The translations under genes were made by a program, and so were the position numbers. A stretch of 35,761 bases of DNA from Elusimicrobiota bacterium (GTDB lineage Bacteria > Elusimicrobiota > Elusimicrobia > Elusimicrobiales > UBA9959), in NCBI GenBank assembly GCA_012517285.1, contig JAAYVG010000013.1, positions 1 through 35,761 of the forward strand, read 5' to 3'. Under the pieces are notes generated by a model that was not told the DNA's origin, made no database searches, and worked only from the letters and a program-made list of their open reading frames with translations. Below, piece after piece: positions 1 to 8,037 of this stretch (position 1 is its first letter; every line of letters starts with the position of its first letter).

Positions 1-380
1 ACCACCAAACTTAATAACTTTGGCGTTACAACACTTAGATTTCAGATGTAATTTAGTCATACACCTGAAATTTAACATTTTTTGATGTTTTTACCTATGA
101 AGTTTTAAAAATCCACCAACCGAATTAGCGCCCTTATCCCACGATCGTCTTTTTTTTGTCGATTTTTTATTAAACCCAAAATAACCAAAGAATTTGAAAA
201 AAATTATAATTTTAAGTGTTTTCTTAAGAACACATACAGGAAAATAAATCTCTATCTCTGCAAAAAATAAACCAAATTATAAATATGTTCTGCTTGTCTT
301 GATTTTAATTTATTAATTAGGTAAATTATTTTTAAGAGTTGTTTATCTGTAGAAAATAAAATGTTTGAAAAGGAGGAAGA
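1..380. other. AT-rich upstream gap with no gene seen
   Basis: I see no convincing coding frame, RNA gene or repeat in these 380 bases. The only interpretable parts are at the right end. There is a weak promoter candidate at about 299-327 and a strong Shine-Dalgarno sequence (AGGAGG, about 370-375) directly before the aminotransferase start. The left part may be the non-coding end of an unseen neighbour. Confidence 0.5.
299..327 (+). promoter_or_regulatory. Weak promoter candidate for the aminotransferase
   Basis: TTGATT (299-304) and TAAATT (322-327) are separated by 17 bases. Each matches the sigma-70 consensus at four of six positions. The implied start near 334 leaves a leader of about 47 bases before the ATG at 381. 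In DNA this AT-rich such matches arise easily by chance. Confidence 0.3.
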
Positions 381-1610
381 ATGATAGATATAGTTAAGAA
401 TATTGCAACTACGCCGAGGAGAACAAAGGCTTCAGTTATACGTGAACTTTTAAAGCTCACAAACAAACCAGGAATAATATCATTTGCAGGTGGGCTTCCA
501 GACCCGGAGGTTTTTCCTTACGATTTTATTTCAGATTCTGTTAAAAGAATAATGGATAAAAATGGAAAGATTGCACTTCAGTATGGCCCTACAGAAGGAC
601 TTATGGAGCTTAAAGAGGAGTTTCTAAAATTTCTTGAAAAAGAAGAGGGGATAAAGGCAAAGCCAGAAAATCTTTTGATAACCACAGCTTCACAGCAAGC
701 TCTTGATATGGTTGGAAGGCTTTTTATTGATGCATCAGATCCTGTTCTTGTAGAACTTCCAAGCTATATGGGTGCTCTTCAGGTTTTCAAGTCATATGGA
801 GCAGATTTTGTTGGTGTTAAGATGAATGATGTTGATGGTATAGAGATAGATGATCTTGAGGAAAGGCTTAAATGGCTTGTCTCTCAGGATGAACACTATA
901 AATTTCTTTATCTAATCCCTGATTTTCAAAATCCAACAGGGGTAACAATCCCTCAAGAAAAAAGAAAAAAGATAATAGAGATTTCAAACAAATACAATGT
1001 TGCCATAATTGAGGATTCTCCTTACAGGCAGGTTAGGTTTGAGAGCAAGGCTCCTGATATGCTTTATAAACTGGATAAGGATACATTAAAGACCGATAAC
1101 GTTGTTTCACTATTTACCATTTCAAAGACATTTGCACCAGGTCTTAGAGTTGGGATAGTTTTAGCAAATGAGCAGATAATAAGAAAAATGGTTATACTTA
1201 AACAATCACTTGACCTCTGTACAGCAAGCCTTAATCAGTTGCTTTTTGCAGATTTCTTGGCAAGTGGAGAGTTTTACAAGCATGTTGAGGTGGTTAAAAA
1301 AGTTTATAAGAAGAAAAAGGATGCAATGCTTGATGTGCTTCAAAAATATATGCCTGAGGGTGTTACATGGACAAAGCCTGAGGGTGGACTGTTCTTATGG
1401 GTTAAACTCCCTGAGTATATGAGTGCTGATGATATGTTTGAGGATGCAATAAAAGAGAATGTTGCGTATGTTATAGGTTCAGCTTTCCATTGTGATGGAA
1501 GTGGGAAGAACACTATGAGACTCAACTTCTCATATGCTACTATGGATGAGATTGAGGAAGGCATAAAGAGACTTGCAACAGCAATAAAGAAAAGAATGAC
1601 ACATAAATAA
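381..1610 (+). CDS. PLP-dependent class I/II aminotransferase (LysN/2-aminoadipate type)
   Basis: This is a 409-residue fold-type I aminotransferase, expected to move an amino group between an amino acid and a 2-oxo acid in the cytosol. Visible motifs are the N-terminal ISFAGGLPDPEVFP segment, NPTG in the centre (substrate/PLP region), DSPYRQVRF, and SKTFAPGLRVG, in which Lys249 should form the Schiff base with PLP. The N-terminal GGLPDP pattern and the length fit the LysN / 2-aminoadipate transaminase and MocR-like subgroup rather than classic AspC. The start is set by AGGAGG six bases upstream of the ATG. The gene stands alone, with a terminator-like palindrome behind it. Exact substrate (2-aminoadipate, aromatic or branched-chain) cannot be told from sequence. 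Confidence 0.88.
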   Translation: MIDIVKNIATTPRRTKASVIRELLKLTNKPGIISFAGGLPDPEVFPYDFISDSVKRIMDKNGKIALQYGPTEGLMELKEEFLKFLEKEEGIKAKPENLLITTASQQALDMVGRLFIDASDPVLVELPSYMGALQVFKSYGADFVGVKMNDVDGIEIDDLEERLKWLVSQDEHYKFLYLIPDFQNPTGVTIPQEKRKKIIEISNKYNVAIIEDSPYRQVRFESKAPDMLYKLDKDTLKTDNVVSLFTISKTFAPGLRVGIVLANEQIIRKMVILKQSLDLCTASLNQLLFADFLASGEFYKHVEVVKKVYKKKKDAMLDVLQKYMPEGVTWTKPEGGLFLWVKLPEYMSADDMFEDAIKENVAYVIGSAFHCDGSGKNTMRLNFSYATMDEIEEGIKRLATAIKKRMTHK

Positions 1611-1638
1611 AGAGAATTAACTAAAAAAGATAGAGTGT

Positions 1639-1670
1639 AAACAGGCTGAACTTTAAAGTTCAGCCTGTTT
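1639..1670. terminator. Perfect palindrome, probable bidirectional terminator
   Basis: A 32-base perfect palindrome whose right arm is AACTTTAAAGTTCAGCCTGTT-like and whose centre is TTTAAA. It sits between the end of the aminotransferase (plus strand) and the 3' end of the tRNA-Ser (minus strand). Folded, it gives a stem of about 14 bp with a short AT loop, followed by TTTTAATT on the plus strand and flanked by A-rich sequence (T-rich on the minus strand). It can therefore end transcription from both sides. Confidence 0.65.
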
Positions 1671-1695
1671 TAATTGGAAGTATAATTTATCATCA

Positions 1696-1782
1696 CGGAG
1701 GGAGTGGGATTCGAACCCACGTTCCGAATAATCGGAAACAGGTTTTCGAGACCTGCGCCTTAAACCACTCGGCCATCCCTCC
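1696..1782 (-). tRNA. tRNA-Ser (anticodon CGA)
   Basis: Read on the minus strand, the gene begins GGAGGGATGGCCGAGTGG, and its seven-base acceptor stem (GGAGGGA/TCCCTCC) pairs fully. The anticodon arm CAGGT-CTCGAAA-ACCTG gives anticodon CGA, which reads the serine codon UCG. A long variable arm built from CCGA...TCGG marks a class II tRNA, and GTGGGTTCGAATCCCAC is the T arm. The discriminator base is G, as usual for tRNA-Ser. The 3' CCA is not encoded. Length is 87 nt. Confidence 0.95.
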
Positions 1783-1832
1783 ATCTTCAAACAGATCAAT
1801 AAATCTATCTCAATTTATATTTTACATATTTT

Positions 1833-1849
1833 GTATAATTTCATTATAC
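1833..1849. promoter_or_regulatory. Inverted repeat with opposed TATAAT boxes
   Basis: The sequence GTATAAT-TTC-ATTATAC is a 7+3+7 perfect inverted repeat that places a TATAAT hexamer on each strand (1834-1839 plus, 1843-1848 minus). It lies between the minus-strand tRNA and the plus-strand YbaB-like gene, where divergent promoters are expected. I find no good -35 element for either, so it may be a pair of -10 boxes, an operator, or chance. Confidence 0.3.
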
Positions 1850-1958
1850 AGCAAAAAAGTTGTATTTTGATTATAAGGTAAAAGTTTATAATGAATATTA
1901 GCAGTTTGAAACAGATTCTATACATTTTATTTTTTTAAATTGCTTGCAGGAGGATTAT

Positions 1959-2228
1959 ATGTTCGATAAAATGAAGGATATATGGGAATTAAAAAAGAAA
2001 GCAGATGAGATTAAGAAAGAGCTTGAGAAAATTAATTTCACATCAGAGGACAACTATACTTCTGTAACGGTTAAGGGAACACTTGAAATAGAAAATATTA
2101 CCATAAAGATAGAACCATCTTCTGTAAAAAAAGAAAAGCTTGAGGATTCTATAAAGGATAACATCAACAAGGCTATGAGAAATGCTCAGATGGAGAGTGC
2201 AAAAAAAACCTTTGGCCAGATGATGTGA
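1959..2228 (+). CDS. YbaB/EbfC-like nucleoid-associated protein
   Basis: This 89-residue protein fits the YbaB/EbfC family of small dimeric DNA-binding, nucleoid-associated proteins. It begins MFDKMKDIWELKKKADEIKKEL, a lysine-rich amphipathic helix, then has a short beta segment (TSVTVKGTLEIENITIKIE) and a C-terminal helix ending KKTFGQMM. The ATG at 1959 is chosen because AGGAGG lies five bases upstream. A longer reading from a TTG at 1944 would run through that ribosome site. It lies 24 bases before the SixA-like gene and probably shares its transcript. Divergence from typical YbaB (about 100 residues) is noticeable, so the family call is likely rather than certain. Confidence 0.7.
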   Translation: MFDKMKDIWELKKKADEIKKELEKINFTSEDNYTSVTVKGTLEIENITIKIEPSSVKKEKLEDSIKDNINKAMRNAQMESAKKTFGQMM

Positions 2229-2252
2229 ACTTTATAAGACAAAAAATTTGAT

Positions 2253-2702
2253 ATGGAAGTTGCTATTTTTAGGCACGGTCATTCACTGTCTGTATCTGAA
2301 TCAGGAGCAGCAGTTGATTTTGATAGAATACTTTCAGAGAGGGGAATGGATGAGGTTAAAAAATCAGCTATAAATCTTAAGAATGAAGAATTTTTACCTA
2401 AGATTATTTTTTCTAGTCCTATAAAGAGGGCAGTAGAAACAGCAAAAATAATAGGAGATATTTTAGATATAAAAGATGTTGTTATCACCGATGTTTTAAA
2501 GCCATCCAATGACATAAATAAGATTATTGATCTGATAAAAAGCGAAGATCACAACACAGTAGTTGTAAGCCATATACCGTTTGTTGATGATCTATTATAT
2601 GGATTATCAGGAACAAGATTTTCATTTACAACTGGTTCATATGTAAGGGTTTCTATCAATGGAGAAAAAGATGTTAAAATCGTTTCTAAATATACCCCTT
2701 AA
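2253..2702 (+). CDS. SixA-like histidine phosphatase
   Basis: A 149-residue member of the histidine phosphatase (phosphoglycerate-mutase-like) superfamily, short like SixA, the phosphohistidine phosphatase that dephosphorylates HPt-type domains. The RHG motif is at residues 7-9, with His8 as the expected phosphoryl acceptor. SSPIKRAVETA carries the second conserved arginine region, and VVSHIPFVDD supplies the second catalytic histidine near residue 106. No clear Shine-Dalgarno sequence precedes the ATG. The 3' end overlaps the SpoIID gene, which suggests translational coupling. Its natural substrate cannot be assigned here. Confidence 0.82.
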   Translation: MEVAIFRHGHSLSVSESGAAVDFDRILSERGMDEVKKSAINLKNEEFLPKIIFSSPIKRAVETAKIIGDILDIKDVVITDVLKPSNDINKIIDLIKSEDHNTVVVSHIPFVDDLLYGLSGTRFSFTTGSYVRVSINGEKDVKIVSKYTP

Positions 2703-3822
2703 AATATCATTTGTTTTTTTAATCTTTACTTTATCCTCATTTGATCTGAAAATAGGAATTCTTGATAACAAGCATATAAATAGATTTACAGTTTCTCCAA
2801 TTAACAATACAACTCTGATCATAGGCACGGAAGCTGTCAAATCATCTGCTAAATTCAATATATACAGGGATGATATAAAAATAGATATTGATGGAAGGAT
2901 TAAATTTGAAAAACAGATAAAAATATTATCGGATGGATTATTTTCATTAAAATTTAATAACTCCGAGCGTTATTATAAAGGGAAGCTCAGCGTTCAGCGT
3001 CATGGCAAGAGTTTTTTAATTATAAACTCACTGGATATTGAGGACTATGTAAAGGCTGTAGCATCCGCTGAGACTGAGGGTATGGATAGTATTGAGGCGA
3101 TAAAAGCCAACGTCATAGCAATAAGGACATATGCTATTGCTGCAATGAACAGGCATATAGATGAAGGATATAATCTTTGTGATCTAACCCACTGTCAGCT
3201 CTACATTGGGTTTGAGAAAGTGAATGACAAGATAATCAGAGCAGTTGATGATACGAGAGGAATGATAATAACATATAATAATAAACCAATATGGGCAATG
3301 TATCACAGCAACTGTGGGGGAAGAACTGAAACAGCAGCTGATGTATGGGATTATGATACAATGCCTTATCTGAAATCCATTGACGATAGAATTGGTAAAA
3401 AGTTTTTTTGTTCTGGTGGATGGGCATACAGATGGAAGACAAGGATATCACTAAAAAAATTTGAGAGTTTTTTAAGGAACAGTATTATATCTAAGAATGA
3501 AAAGTTTTTAAAGATTGATAATGTTAATTATACTGAGGGTGGAAGGGTGAAGAATTTTAACATAGTTACAGATAAAAGGAAGATCAACATATCGGGAATA
3601 GATTTCTATCATCTTGTAGGCAGATATCTTGGATGGATGGCTATAAAAAGCACTGCTTTCAGTGTTGATATGGATAATAAATATGTAATATTTGATGGCA
3701 AGGGCTATGGTCATGGTGTTGGTATGTGTCAGGCAGGGGCAGATGAGATGGGGGAATTAGGATATAATTATAAAGAGATAATAAGGCATTATTATAAAGA
3801 TGTAAAACTGAAAAAAATCTAA
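2671..3822 (+). CDS. SpoIID/LytB-domain protein (peptidoglycan lytic transglycosylase type)
   Basis: About 383 residues. An N-terminal hydrophobic segment (ISFVFLIFTLSSF) should export or anchor the protein. The SpoIID core follows: YVKAVASAETEG with the expected catalytic Glu, AIKANVIAIRTYA, then CGGRTETAADVWDYDTMPYL and the C-terminal GYGHGVGMCQAGA motif. SpoIID enzymes cleave denuded peptidoglycan glycan strands. Outside spore formers they are usually linked to cell-wall remodelling, and nothing here implies sporulation. The ATG at 2671 is preferred because GGAG lies six bases before it; an in-frame ATG at 2659 would add four residues. Either start overlaps the SixA-like gene. Confidence 0.88.
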   Translation: MLKSFLNIPLKISFVFLIFTLSSFDLKIGILDNKHINRFTVSPINNTTLIIGTEAVKSSAKFNIYRDDIKIDIDGRIKFEKQIKILSDGLFSLKFNNSERYYKGKLSVQRHGKSFLIINSLDIEDYVKAVASAETEGMDSIEAIKANVIAIRTYAIAAMNRHIDEGYNLCDLTHCQLYIGFEKVNDKIIRAVDDTRGMIITYNNKPIWAMYHSNCGGRTETAADVWDYDTMPYLKSIDDRIGKKFFCSGGWAYRWKTRISLKKFESFLRNSIISKNEKFLKIDNVNYTEGGRVKNFNIVTDKRKINISGIDFYHLVGRYLGWMAIKSTAFSVDMDNKYVIFDGKGYGHGVGMCQAGADEMGELGYNYKEIIRHYYKDVKLKKI

Positions 3823-3897
3823 TCATCGGGACTAATTAGTTATTTAGTTATCTCGTTGTCTAGTTATTTAATGAAAAACAGATGTCAGAAGTCAGAG

Positions 3898-3930
3898 CCT
3901 GCCTGTCGAAGCCGATTCGGCGTAGGCAGG
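3898..3930. repeat. GC-rich palindromic repeat element with flanking short repeats
   Basis: CCTGCCT (3898-3904) pairs with AGGCAGG (3924-3930), and the centre holds a near-palindrome, GCCGATTCGGC. The block stands out as GC-rich in AT-rich surroundings. It is bordered by repeated phrases of the type TAGTTATTTA/TTAGTTATC at about 3834-3870 and 3950-3970. This looks like a dispersed intergenic palindromic repeat. It could also act as a terminator for the SpoIID transcript, although it lacks a U-tract. Confidence 0.55.
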
Positions 3931-3979
3931 GACAGAAAACAGAAAAGCAAATTAGTTATCTGGTTATTTAGCAATTTGA

Positions 3980-3985
3980 TATAAT
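3980..3985 (+). promoter_or_regulatory. -10 box for uppP, implying a leaderless start
   Basis: A perfect TATAAT ends seven bases before the ATG at 3993, and there is no Shine-Dalgarno sequence. Transcription from this box should start at or within a base or two of the initiation codon. Confidence 0.5.
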
Positions 3986-3992
3986 TTAACTT

Positions 3993-4775
3993 ATGAATAT
4001 ATTTGATTCAATAATACTTGGATTTGTTCAAGGCGTGGGGGAGTTCTTGCCTATTTCTTCGTCAGCTCATCTTTTTTTAACATCCTACATATTCAATTTT
4101 AAATATCAGGGGCTTGCGTTTGATGTTATGCTTCACATAGGAACACTTTTTGCCATTTTTATTTATTTTTACAGGGATATAATAAGCATAATTTCAAATT
4201 CAATAAAAGATATCAGAGGTAAGGATGCAACCTTTTTAATAAATATTATAATAGCAACCATCCCTGGTGGAGTATGTGGAGTTTTACTTGAACACACTGC
4301 AGAAAACATATTCAGAACACCTATTGTGATCAGTTTGAGCCTCATATTTTTTTCTATAGTTATATATGCTGTTGATAGGAAAGGGAATGGTAACAAAACC
4401 GAGTATGAGCTTACATCCAGAGATGCATTAATTGCAGGGCTTTTTCAAGCAATAGCAATAATACCGGGGGCTTCAAGGTCAGGAATGACAATAATAGCAC
4501 TCCTTATTTTAGGATACAGCAGATACTCTGCAGCAAGGATTTCATTTTTTATGTCAATGCCAATAATATTCGGGGCAGGTCTTATGGAGATGAGAAAGTT
4601 TTCTATTGCTTCATTTGATTCATCCTTTATAACAGCATTTGTTTCAAGCTTTGTTTTTGGAATACTTTCAATAAAATTTTTATTATCATATCTTAAGAAA
4701 AATAATCTTACTCCATTTGTTATATACAGAATTATTCTGGGCTGTGTTGTGATAGCCAAATATTTTATTCCTTAA
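3993..4775 (+). CDS. uppP: Undecaprenyl-diphosphatase UppP/BacA
   Basis: This 260-residue polytopic membrane protein removes a phosphate from undecaprenyl diphosphate, recycling the lipid carrier used for peptidoglycan and other envelope polymers. It can confer bacitracin tolerance. Diagnostic motifs are GEFLPISSSAHL at residues 16-27 (the E-rich/SSSAH catalytic signature) and PGASRSGMT in the second half, with the active-site serine and arginine. The length matches the family. It is followed 19 bases downstream by an AI-2E-family permease. The start lacks a ribosome site and is placed by the N-terminal family match and the adjacent TATAAT box. Confidence 0.95.
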   Translation: MNIFDSIILGFVQGVGEFLPISSSAHLFLTSYIFNFKYQGLAFDVMLHIGTLFAIFIYFYRDIISIISNSIKDIRGKDATFLINIIIATIPGGVCGVLLEHTAENIFRTPIVISLSLIFFSIVIYAVDRKGNGNKTEYELTSRDALIAGLFQAIAIIPGASRSGMTIIALLILGYSRYSAARISFFMSMPIIFGAGLMEMRKFSIASFDSSFITAFVSSFVFGILSIKFLLSYLKKNNLTPFVIYRIILGCVVIAKYFIP

Positions 4776-4782
4776 ATTTAAG

Positions 4783-4788
4783 TATAAT
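4783..4788 (+). promoter_or_regulatory. -10 box for the AI-2E-family gene, implying a leaderless start
   Basis: TATAAT is followed by TTTATT and then the ATG at 4795, with no ribosome binding site. The arrangement copies the one before uppP. Confidence 0.5.
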
Positions 4789-4794
4789 TTTATT

Positions 4795-5829
4795 ATGGAA
4801 CACAATAAAAGCCTTAATAAACGATTCATCATAAATATAATATTTGCTGTCTTTACACTTCTATTTTTATATGGTTTTGTAAAGCTTATAATCCCTTTCT
4901 TATCAGCTTTTTTTCTATCCATCATATTTGCAATAGTTTTTTATCCTGTTTATGAATTCTTTTTAAAAAAGAAAATAAACAACACAATATCCGCATTTCT
5001 TGCAATATTTTGTTTTCTTTTTACAATAGTCATACCTTCAATAATATTTGGTTGGCTTCTTATAAACGAGGTCAAAGATATATATCCACAAACCATATCT
5101 TATCTCAATCAGAATATGCCAAGGATTAAGGTCAATCTTCCAGAGTTTATTTCGCTATCAAGCTTTGATCTCGATAATATTATTATATCCAATATTGGAA
5201 CCATTCAACAGGTTATTTTAAAATATGCTGGTAATGTAATAAAAAATATTTTTTTCTTTTTTGTAAATTTTTTTGTTATGATACTTTCTATGTTCTTTTT
5301 TTTCAAGGATGGCAAAAACCTTTTGAAATGGCTAATGGATATCATTCCACTGAACAAAAATTATTTAGAAAAAATATCTTTTCAATTTTCTTCAACAACA
5401 AATGCAATAATAAGAGGAGTAGTTTTAACAGCTTTTATTCAAGGAATAATAGCTTCTATTGGTTTTTACATTGCAGGTATATCATCACCACTACTCTTAG
5501 GATTTTTTGTTATTCTTTCAGCATTCGTTCCATTTATAGGAACAACTCTCGTAACAATACCTGTTGCCGTGTTTGCGTTTTTTAAATCAACTGGAAGTGG
5601 TGTATTCCTTCTTGTGTGGGGGGTTCTTATTGTCGGGGTTGTGGACAATCTAATAAGACCCATATTTATAGGAAAGGGGGCAAAGCTACCCTTAGGGCTT
5701 GTGTTCCTTGGAATACTTGGTGGGATAAAGGCTTACGGACCAATAGGTATATTTGTAGGGCCAATATTTGTATCTATTATAATAACAATACTTGAAATGT
5801 ACAAAGAAAACGCTAACACTTTAAACTAA
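4795..5829 (+). CDS. AI-2E transporter family permease (YdiK/PerM-like)
   Basis: A 344-residue integral membrane protein with two hydrophobic hairpins near the N-terminus, a central soluble stretch (about residues 95-150) and a hydrophobic C-terminal half. FFKDGKNLLKWLMDIIP after the third hydrophobic block, and the glycine-rich LVWGVLIVGVVDNLIRPIFIG followed by LPLGLVFLGILGG, are typical of PF01594. Members export the AI-2 signal or act as transporters of unclear substrate; some act as Na+/H+ antiporters. Substrate cannot be inferred. It is adjacent to uppP but has its own -10-like box. Confidence 0.85.
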   Translation: MEHNKSLNKRFIINIIFAVFTLLFLYGFVKLIIPFLSAFFLSIIFAIVFYPVYEFFLKKKINNTISAFLAIFCFLFTIVIPSIIFGWLLINEVKDIYPQTISYLNQNMPRIKVNLPEFISLSSFDLDNIIISNIGTIQQVILKYAGNVIKNIFFFFVNFFVMILSMFFFFKDGKNLLKWLMDIIPLNKNYLEKISFQFSSTTNAIIRGVVLTAFIQGIIASIGFYIAGISSPLLLGFFVILSAFVPFIGTTLVTIPVAVFAFFKSTGSGVFLLVWGVLIVGVVDNLIRPIFIGKGAKLPLGLVFLGILGGIKAYGPIGIFVGPIFVSIIITILEMYKENANTLN

Positions 5830-5877
5830 ACTACAAAAGAATATATTAAAAACAAAAAAATATTTGATAAATCATAA

Positions 5878-5895
5878 TTGTTAATTAATTAACGT
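5878..5895. promoter_or_regulatory. Rex-like operator upstream of the hydrogenase operon
   Basis: TTGTTAATTAATTAACGT matches the redox repressor Rex site known from Clostridia (TTGTTAA-N4-TTAACAA) at all but the last two bases, and contains a perfect 14-base palindrome. It lies about 205 bases before a hydrogenase operon that uses a pyridine nucleotide, the sort of target Rex controls. The surroundings are very AT-rich, so chance is a real alternative. No rex gene is in the window. Confidence 0.35.
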
Positions 5896-6012
5896 TCTTG
5901 TATCTTTTATTTTTTTATCTATGTAAACAAAATCTAAAGCTTATAAGTTTTAAAGATAATATATTAAGATTTTCTAATAACAATTTTTTTTTATAAAATT
6001 ATAGAATAACAA

Positions 6013-6018
6013 TATAAT
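6013..6018 (+). promoter_or_regulatory. -10 box candidate for the hydrogenase operon
   Basis: A perfect TATAAT sits 84 bases upstream of the hydrogenase start, with only a poor -35 match (TTTATA) at the right distance. It would give a leader of roughly 75 bases. The remainder of the 5830-6101 gap shows no gene. Confidence 0.3.
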
Positions 6019-6101
6019 AGTGTGTGGACAGGTTTGAAAATGTGTTATTATAGTTTTGTTTTTCGGTCTGATGAATGTTGTTGTTTTTTTAGGAGGCAAA
6101 C

Positions 6102-7139
6102 GTGAAATATCATATACTGGATAAAAAAAATCTGGATAGTTTTATAAAGAGTCTTGCCAGAAGGATGAAGGTTGTAGGACCTGTAAAGAAATCTGGCAAG
6201 AATTATGTATTTAAGGAAGTAAAGACTGCTGATGAGATGTCACTTAAATATATACCGACAATACTTCCGCCCAAAAAGTATCTTATGCCAGAAAGAGAAA
6301 AGATTTTGGATCTTAAGTTTGAAAGTGATGGAATAAAGGAAGAGGCTTTTATAGAAAATGAGAAAATAGCTATCTTTGGAGTTCACACCTGTGACCTCAG
6401 TGGAATACAGTGTTTGAACATTGTATTCAATGATAAGCCTGTGGATAAAAATTTTCTTATGAGAAAAGAAAATGTTTTTATAGTTGGGCTTGAATGTAAT
6501 TCCTACTGCGATGAGTATGCAAGCTGTGGACTTGTAAACTCATATATGCCAAATGGTGGCTTTGATCTTTTCTTTACTGATTTAGGTGATAAGTTTATAA
6601 TAAATGTCAACACTCAGGATGGTGAAGAGCTTGTTGAGTCTCTGAAACTTCCTCCAGCAACACCTAAGGAAATGTCGGAGCTTGATAAGCTGAGAGATGA
6701 GAAAAGAAAGATATTTAAGAATGAGATAAATGTTGATCCTCATAAGATTCCGCAGATGTTTGATAAGGTTTATGAATCAAAGCTCTGGGAAGAGGTTGGT
6801 AACAAATGTCTCTCCTGCGGTAACTGTACAAATGTTTGCCCAACATGTTACTGCTTTGATGTCGATGAAAAAATATCTCTTGATATGTCATCAAGTGAAA
6901 GAATAAGGAGCTGGGACTCCTGCCAGTTTGAGACATTTGCTAAAGTTGCTGGTGGTGAAAACTTTAGGAAGGAAAGAGGATTAAGGCAGAGACACAGAGT
7001 TTATAGAAAGTTTAAGTTTCCTCAGGACAAGTATAATAGGTTTTTCTGCACTGGTTGTGGAAGGTGTTCAAGAACATGTATGGCAGGTATAAATCTCAAG
7101 GATATACTTGTTAAAGTGGCAGAAGAATCAAAAATTTAA
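6102..7139 (+). CDS. hydB: Group 3b [NiFe] hydrogenase, beta subunit (4Fe-4S)
   Basis: This 345-residue iron-sulfur subunit matches sulfhydrogenase beta / anaerobic sulfite reductase subunit A-like proteins. It passes electrons between the hydrogenase module and the flavin subunit. Two C-terminal ferredoxin-like cluster motifs are visible: CLSCGNCTNVCPTC from Cys236 and CTGCGRCSRTC from Cys316. Earlier cysteines (HTCDLSGIQC, ECNSYCDEYASCG) are also family-like. The start is a GTG with AGGAGG five bases upstream. It is the first gene of a four-gene operon whose order (beta, gamma, delta, alpha) is the one known for Pyrococcus and related group 3b enzymes. Confidence 0.9.
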   Translation: MKYHILDKKNLDSFIKSLARRMKVVGPVKKSGKNYVFKEVKTADEMSLKYIPTILPPKKYLMPEREKILDLKFESDGIKEEAFIENEKIAIFGVHTCDLSGIQCLNIVFNDKPVDKNFLMRKENVFIVGLECNSYCDEYASCGLVNSYMPNGGFDLFFTDLGDKFIINVNTQDGEELVESLKLPPATPKEMSELDKLRDEKRKIFKNEINVDPHKIPQMFDKVYESKLWEEVGNKCLSCGNCTNVCPTCYCFDVDEKISLDMSSSERIRSWDSCQFETFAKVAGGENFRKERGLRQRHRVYRKFKFPQDKYNRFFCTGCGRCSRTCMAGINLKDILVKVAEESKI

Positions 7140-7150
7140 GAGAGGTGATT

Positions 7151-8005
7151 ATGTCTATTAAAACAGAGAACAAATTAGAAGTAAAGGAATCAAACTGGGT
7201 GTATAGAAAGGGAAAAATAACAGCCACGAGGATGATGACCAATACAGAAAAATGGTTTGAAATCGAGTTATCAGATGGTGAGTTGGGTCATGAGCCAGGG
7301 CAGTTTGTTCAGGTAGAGATATTTGGTGTTGGTGAGGCTCCAATATCAATATGCTCATCACCTACAAAAAAGGGAAGATTTGAGCTTACAGTAAGAAACA
7401 CAGGGAAGGTTACTGAACAAATCCATAGGCTTTCTCAGGGCAGTGATATTTATATAAGAGGACCATTTGGAAGGCCATTTCCAGTGAAGCAGATGTTTGG
7501 CAGTGATATTCTTTTTGTTGCAGGTGGGCTTGGGATAGCACCGCTAAGATCTCTTATAAACTATGTTATGGATAACAGAAGAGATTTTGGAAAGGTTGAT
7601 ATTCTTCTGGGCTGTAAAAATCCTAAGGAGATGCTGTTTAGCGAAGACATTGAAAAATGGTCCAAAAGAATGGATATTAACTTTGCATGCACCGTTGATA
7701 GAGGTGATCCTGACTGGAAGGGAAATGTAGGTCTGATAACAACTCTTATTCCCGGTGTAACACTTAACACCGAACAAACATATGCTGTGGTAGTAGGACC
7801 ACCTGTTATGTATAAGTTTGTTATAGCCGAGCTTTTAAAGAAAAACCTTTCTGAAAAGAGAATAGTTTTATCGCTTGAAAGACATATGAAGTGCGGTATG
7901 GGAAAATGCGGACACTGTCAGATTGACAGTCCTAAAAACTATTACTGCTGCAAGGACGGTCCTATATTTATGTATGATGAGGTAAAGGACTCAAAGAAAC
8001 TGTGA
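7151..8005 (+). CDS. hydG: Group 3b hydrogenase, gamma subunit (FAD/NAD(P)-binding)
   Basis: The 284-residue flavin reductase-type subunit is expected to bind FAD and NAD(P)(H) and connect them to the hydrogenase. GQFVQVEIFGVGEAPISICS is the flavin-binding region, VAGGLGIAPLRSLI the nucleotide-binding start, and the C-terminal CGMGKCGHC (Cys248-Cys256) plus a later CC pair supplies a [2Fe-2S] cluster. This is the layout of dihydroorotate dehydrogenase electron-transfer and sulfhydrogenase gamma subunits. The ATG at 7151 is preferred over a GTG at 7145, because the GAGGTG overlapping that GTG is a good ribosome site for the ATG. It is 11 bases after the beta gene. Confidence 0.9.
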   Translation: MSIKTENKLEVKESNWVYRKGKITATRMMTNTEKWFEIELSDGELGHEPGQFVQVEIFGVGEAPISICSSPTKKGRFELTVRNTGKVTEQIHRLSQGSDIYIRGPFGRPFPVKQMFGSDILFVAGGLGIAPLRSLINYVMDNRRDFGKVDILLGCKNPKEMLFSEDIEKWSKRMDINFACTVDRGDPDWKGNVGLITTLIPGVTLNTEQTYAVVVGPPVMYKFVIAELLKKNLSEKRIVLSLERHMKCGMGKCGHCQIDSPKNYYCCKDGPIFMYDEVKDSKKL

Positions 8006-8037
8006 GAGTGAGGATTAACCACTAACAAGGAGTTAAT

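Noticed and set aside
1944-1958. TTG start for the YbaB-like gene
   Set aside because: It would place AGGAGG inside the coding region; that site fits the ATG at 1959.
6034-6053. TTGAAA followed by TTATAG as the hydrogenase promoter
   Set aside because: The two elements are about six to nine bases apart, far too close for a -35/-10 pair.
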